From the NCBI GenBank assembly GCA_910585615.1, contig CAJUFO010000009.1, forward strand, positions 1 to 64,000: a stretch of 64,000 bases of DNA. Direction: 5' to 3'. Made by a program: the position numbers and the translations under genes. This stretch comes from an uncultured Acetatifactor sp. (lineage in GTDB: Bacteria; Bacillota; Clostridia; Lachnospirales; Lachnospiraceae). The notes under the pieces were generated by a model. The model was not told the DNA's origin, ran no database searches, and worked only from the letters and a program-made list of their open reading frames with translations. This document shows positions 60,689 through 64,000 of the stretch, piece after piece. Numbering within the stretch: position 1 is the first letter of the stretch; every line of letters starts with the position of its first letter.

Positions 60689-60832
60689 AAATGTTGCGAC
60701 GCCGCAACTCCCGCACCACGACAATATGATTAAAGAGCGCGGGATCGTATGACAAAGATAGAAGTACAGGGCAGGAAGGGTAAGGATACGGGAGCTTGGC
60801 CTGGTCTTCAAATCCGGTTTCAAAATAAGGCA

Positions 60833-60884
60833 CCAAAAGGCCGCAAACCCTTGATTTCACTGGTAAAATCCCGGATTTGCGGCT
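60833..60884 (-). terminator. terminator after tRNA-Pro
   Basis: GCCGCAAA/TTTGCGGC stem (60840-60847 and 60876-60883) followed on the minus strand by CTTTTGG. Confidence 0.7.
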
Positions 60885-60896
60885 TCCATCAAAAAA

Positions 60897-60971
60897 TCGG
60901 GGTGACAGGATTCGAACCTGCGACCTCCTGGTCCCAAACCAGGCGCTCTAGCCAAGCTGAGCCACACCCCG
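60897..60971 (-). tRNA. tRNA-Pro (TGG)
   Basis: 75-nt tRNA, acceptor CGGGGTG/CACCCCG, anticodon loop TTTGGGA with TGG, T-loop GGTTCGAATCC, discriminator A. Confidence 0.94.
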
Positions 60972-61060
60972 AGATGCCGCAGGCCTCCGCTCCGCATCCC
61001 GTGGCGCAACTCCTGCAACGTGCCCATTATATCCCAAAACAGCCTTCCCTGTCAAGGGAT

Positions 61061-61534
61061 TTACAGATATTCGATGGCAAAATCCGCCCTTTCCCCCTCC
61101 ACCTCCATGACCACATAGGACGGCCGCCGCCCCTCCTGCCTGGGGTAGGACAAGCTCCCGGGGTTCACGGCTATGATGCCGCCCTGTCTGTCCACCGATG
61201 GCTTGTGGGTGTGCCCGTACATCACGATGTCGAAGCCCCTGGCCCTGGCCTCCCTCTTGATGACCTCGCTGCCCATGGACACATAATAGTTATGCCCGTG
61301 GGTCACCCATACCCGAAAGGAGCCCAGTTCCAGCTCCAGCTCCCTAGGCAGGTAGGAGAAGAAATCGTTGTTCCCCAGCACGATCTGCACCGGGCAGGCC
61401 GCCGCGTTGGTCAGGACGTACTCGGCCCCCTCCGCGTCCCCGCAGTGGATTACCAGGTCCGGCTCCACAAGCTCCAGGGCCTTGAAATAATTGTCGTTTT
61501 TCCTGTGGGTATCACTGACTATCAGCACCTTCAT
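61061..61534 (-). CDS. YfcE-type phosphodiesterase
   Basis: 157 aa metallophosphoesterase. Motifs: VSDTHRKND, IHCGDAEG, VLGNND, THGHNYYV and YGHTHKPSV. The length fits the YfcE/MJ0936 family. It overlaps rdgB by 4 bases, as commonly seen in Firmicutes, so the two are co-transcribed. Confidence 0.92.
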   Translation of the reverse strand: MKVLIVSDTHRKNDNYFKALELVEPDLVIHCGDAEGAEYVLTNAAACPVQIVLGNNDFFSYLPRELELELGSFRVWVTHGHNYYVSMGSEVIKREARARGFDIVMYGHTHKPSVDRQGGIIAVNPGSLSYPRQEGRRPSYVVMEVEGERADFAIEYL

Positions 61535-62121
61535 AGCTTCGCCAGTTCCTCCTTCATCAGCCGCAGCGCCTTGCCCCTGTGGCTCACCAGGTTCTTCTCC
61601 TCCTCCGTCAGCTCCGCCGTGGTCTTTCCCAGCTCCGGCACATAGAAGATAGGGTCGTATCCGAAGCCGTTTTCCCCCTTCTCCTCATAGCCGATGCGCC
61701 CCTCTATCGTGGCCCGCACCGTCAGCTCCCTGCCGTCCGGCAGCACCGCGGCGATGGCGCAGACGAACCTGGCCGTGCGCTCTTCCTCCGGAACGCCCTC
61801 CAGCCGCCTGATCAGATCCGCGTTCTTGATGCGGTAGGAAGTATCCTCCCCCAGATACCTGGCGGAATAGACCCCCGGCTCCTTTCCCAGCCAGTCGATT
61901 TCCAGCCCCGAGTCGTCGGCCAGAACCAATTCACCCGCCTGAACAGCCACCGCCCTGGCCTTGATCAGGGCGTTCTCCTCATAGGTCTTCCCGTCCTCCG
62001 CTATGTCCGTCCGGATTCCGGCCTCCTTCATGGAGAGGATATCCGGATATGTATCGGCCAGGATATCCCTGATTTCCCGCATCTTCCCTTCGTTTCCCGT
62101 GGCGAATATCAATCGTTCCAT
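61531..62121 (-). CDS. rdgB: non-canonical purine NTP pyrophosphatase
   Basis: 196 aa Ham1 family. Signature LIFATGNEGKMREIRDIL, DDSGLEIDWLGKEPGVYSAR and GENGFGYDPIFYVPE are present. It cleans the nucleotide pool of ITP and XTP. AGGATG precedes the ATG. It overlaps the following phosphodiesterase gene. Confidence 0.96.
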   Translation of the reverse strand: MERLIFATGNEGKMREIRDILADTYPDILSMKEAGIRTDIAEDGKTYEENALIKARAVAVQAGELVLADDSGLEIDWLGKEPGVYSARYLGEDTSYRIKNADLIRRLEGVPEEERTARFVCAIAAVLPDGRELTVRATIEGRIGYEEKGENGFGYDPIFYVPELGKTTAELTEEEKNLVSHRGKALRLMKEELAKL

Positions 62122-62303
62122 TTCATCCTCTTATCCTTTTTTTCATTTTTTTCCACACTGCCCTGCCATTGGGATGCTCGGCTGCCCGCTCCGCTCAGGA
62201 TGACACCTCTGTCTTCATCCTTCTGCCTCCCGCCAAACTTCAAACTCATTCTCGGCCTCGTATCCCATAGCTTTGCCCTGTTCCCTTTTTTCCAATCCCG
62301 CCG

Positions 62304-63452
62304 CTACTGTTTCGCCCTGGGCGGCTTGGGCCCCAGGAACTGGTAGTAGTAAGCCTTCATCATGCCGTTGTAGATTTTTCGGTTCCTGTCCGCCTTGCGC
62401 CCGATGTCCCGCTCCGCGCCCTCATAGGCGGATATCAGGTACATGCTCCAGGTATCCAGCAGCCGGAACCGCTCCCCGATTGTCCGGTACAGCCCGGGCA
62501 TCTCCTCCTTGTCGCGGAGCCTCTCCCCGTAGGGCGGGTTGGTGATGATAAAGCCGTACTTCTTCGGATGGCTCAACTGGGCCACGTCCCGCCTCTGGAA
62601 ATGAATCAGCTTCTCCACCCCAGCCCGCTTCGCGTTCTCCCTGGCGATTTCCACCATGTGGTCATCGATGTCGTACCCCTGTATGTCCGTCTCTATCTCC
62701 AGGTTCACCAGGTCCTCGGCCTCCTCCTGGGCATCCTGCCACCGGCCCTTGTCTACGATATGCCGCCAGTCCTCCGCCGTGAAGTCCCTCTCCATCCCCG
62801 GCGCGATGTTCGCCGCCATCATGGCCGCCTCGATGGGGATGGTGCCGCTGCCGCAGAAAGGGTCCACAAGCACCCGCTCCCCGTTCCAGGGAGTCAGCTT
62901 GATCATGGCCGCCGCCAGGTTCTCCGCGATGGGCGCCTGGGCCACCAGCTTGCGGTATCCCCTCTTGTGCAGGGACACCCCCGTGCTGTCCAGCCCCACC
63001 GTGACCTGGTCCTTCATCAGGAAGACCCGGATGGGAAACTCCGCGCCGTCCTCCTGGAACCAGTTTACGTGATAGATTCCTTTCAGACGCTCTACCATTG
63101 CCTTCTTCATGACAGACTGGATATCCGAGGGGCTGAACAGCCTGGATTTCACGCTGGCCGCCTTGGTCACCCAGAATCTCCCGTCCTCCGGTATGTATTC
63201 CTCCCAGGGGAGTGCCTTTGTCCCCTCGAACAGCTCCTCGAAGCTCTCCGCGTGGAAGCTGCCGATTTTGATCAGCACCCGCTCCGCGCTCCGCAGGAAG
63301 ATGTTGGCCCGGCACAGGGCCTCCTCGTCTCCCAGGAAAGTCACCCTGCCGTCCACCACCTCCGAGATGTCATAACCCAGGTCGTCGATTTCCCGTTTCA
63401 GCACTGCTTCCATGCCAAAGTGGCAGGGAACAATCAATTCAAATTTCCGCAT
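62304..63452 (-). CDS. THUMP-domain RNA methyltransferase (RlmL-type)
   Basis: 382 aa. N-terminal ferredoxin-like/THUMP domain (FELIVPCHFGMEAVLKREID, then RLFSPSDIQSVMKKAMVERL), linker, and a Rossmann methyltransferase with DPFCGSGTIPIEAAMMAANI and the catalytic NPPYGERL. Homologous to the N-terminal half of RlmL (23S m2G2445), typical of Firmicutes YpsC-like proteins. ATG at 63452 follows GGGGAG. Confidence 0.92.
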   Translation of the reverse strand: MRKFELIVPCHFGMEAVLKREIDDLGYDISEVVDGRVTFLGDEEALCRANIFLRSAERVLIKIGSFHAESFEELFEGTKALPWEEYIPEDGRFWVTKAASVKSRLFSPSDIQSVMKKAMVERLKGIYHVNWFQEDGAEFPIRVFLMKDQVTVGLDSTGVSLHKRGYRKLVAQAPIAENLAAAMIKLTPWNGERVLVDPFCGSGTIPIEAAMMAANIAPGMERDFTAEDWRHIVDKGRWQDAQEEAEDLVNLEIETDIQGYDIDDHMVEIARENAKRAGVEKLIHFQRRDVAQLSHPKKYGFIITNPPYGERLRDKEEMPGLYRTIGERFRLLDTWSMYLISAYEGAERDIGRKADRNRKIYNGMMKAYYYQFLGPKPPRAKQ

Positions 63453-63592
63453 GTCTCCCCTCATCCCGCTCCCAGCGCGGCCTCCATCCTGATATGCCGC
63501 TCTTCCGTATCCGTACTCCTATATCTGCAGCTCTTCTATGTAGGCAGGGGCACTGTACCATGCAGTGCAGCGCCCCTGCCGCCAGAAAGGAC

Positions 63593-63757
63593 TTAGTAGT
63601 TATTGTCCTGGTTGTTCTGGTTCTTGCTCTGGTTGTTGTTCTGGTTCTTGCTCTGATTGTTGTTCTGGTTCTTGTTCTGGTTGTTGTTCTGATTCTGGTT
63701 CTGGCTGTTCTTGCAGTTCTCAGAATTGTTGGCGTTGTTGTACTTATTGTTGTCCAT
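63593..63757 (-). CDS. Asn/Gln-rich small protein
   Basis: 54 aa, of which 27 are Asn and 10 are Gln. The second half is a tandem repeat of the unit QNNNQSKN. AGGAAAG lies a few bases before the ATG and the frame closes cleanly with TAA. It is likely a small intrinsically disordered protein; spore-coat or prion-like roles would be speculation. Clostridia carry related Asn-rich short proteins. Confidence 0.65.
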   Translation of the reverse strand: MDNNKYNNANNSENCKNSQNQNQNNNQNKNQNNNQSKNQNNNQSKNQNNQDNNY

Positions 63758-63939
63758 TTCTTTCCTCACATCCTGCCGCCTTCTGCGGCGCTTCTGCCGG
63801 AATCCCCTTCTCCCTGCGATTCCGGGAAACGTGGGTTGCGCGGTTCCGGGAAGCGTAAGTCTCAGGCGGTTCCGTATTTTCAGTTACAGCAGTAGTATGA
63901 GAGGATTTCTGAAAAAATATGCATGTGATTTCCAATTTT

Positions 63940-64000
63940 TTAATTCATCCAGTCCCGGAACACCTTTACCAGGAAAAGCACGCCCAAAATGGGCAGCAAT
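63940..64000 (-). CDS. 3' end of a membrane-protein gene (partial)
   Basis: The window cuts off a gene on the minus strand whose last residues read LLPILGVLFLVKVFRDWMN, a hydrophobic helix with a charged end, followed by TAA. Nothing more can be said. Confidence 0.5.
   Translation of the reverse strand, partial: LLPILGVLFLVKVFRDWMN

Noticed and set aside
63744..63935. 63-codon minus frame starting near 63935 (TTG)
   Set aside because: No supporting ribosome site; overlaps the start of the Asn-rich gene.

Overview
The window reads as chromosomal DNA of a GC-rich Lachnospiraceae-type gut clostridium (Bacillota). The basis is the infC-rpmI-rplT operon, a T-box leader before thrS, DUF1540, DUF4364 and DUF1385 proteins, PadR-controlled membrane operons, a fucosidase plus a sulfatase, and consistent AGGAGG ribosome binding sites. 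The species cannot be fixed from sequence reading alone.

Layout. 0-6.4 kb: tRNA-Asn, a metallophosphatase, a nicotinamidase-like hydrolase, the translation operon infC-rpmI-rplT (ATT-started infC, structured leader, a 104-bp MITE-like repeat between rpmI and rplT), a DUF1540 gene and T-box-controlled thrS. 6.4-16 kb: CarD-type regulator, cyclophilin lipoprotein, SpoU methyltransferase, an Rpn/PD-(D/E)XK protein, an unusual Fe-S aldo-keto reductase-like protein and a PadR/HAAS membrane operon. 16-25.7 kb: OFA-type transporter, GH29 fucosidase, a large transglutaminase-like protein, then rpmE-(DUF1385)-prmC-prfA, with prfA followed by tandem copies of its own 3' end. 25.8-33.7 kb: rho, malic enzyme, DUF4364, rarA, NYN-LOTUS protein and a phosphohexomutase. 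34-42 kb: a second PadR operon with a perfect operator, sbcCD and small membrane/zinc-type genes, tRNA-Leu. 42-48 kb: lipoprotein, M18 peptidase, DJ-1, CYTH, Uma2 nuclease-like protein, tRNA-Leu and a MATE exporter. 48-48.5 kb: a four-gene tRNA cluster (Arg, His, Gln, Lys) with a consensus promoter. 48.7-51.1 kb: remnant of a prophage that kept an early/packaging-side gene, a clipped HNH gene, a holin fragment and a GH25 endolysin. 51.4-60.7 kb: accessory genes (GNATs, APH-like kinase, HAD phosphatase, sulfatase, ECF sigma factor with membrane partner, DUF4300 lipoprotein, S51-like peptidase, second Uma2) plus gene relics. 60.9-64 kb: tRNA-Pro, phosphodiesterase, RdgB, a THUMP methyltransferase, an Asn/Gln-rich small protein and the end of another gene.

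How it fits together. Most of the window is ordinary housekeeping for translation (infC, rpmI, rplT, thrS, prfA, prmC, rpmE, tRNAs), termination (rho) and DNA repair (sbcCD, rarA, rdgB). Accessory traits suggest use of host glycans (GH29 fucosidase, formylglycine-type sulfatase without visible signal peptides). The features most worth following up are the in-frame tandem duplication of the RF1 C-terminal codons beyond the prfA stop, the three-copy 104-bp MITE-like family (one copy splitting a ribosomal protein operon), a 44-bp perfect repeat in two promoter regions, two readable PadR operators, the small membrane ORF translationally coupled to thrS, and the collapsed prophage. I did not find CRISPR arrays, complete insertion sequences or a recognisable anti-phage island. 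Nothing here by itself proves a new biological system.
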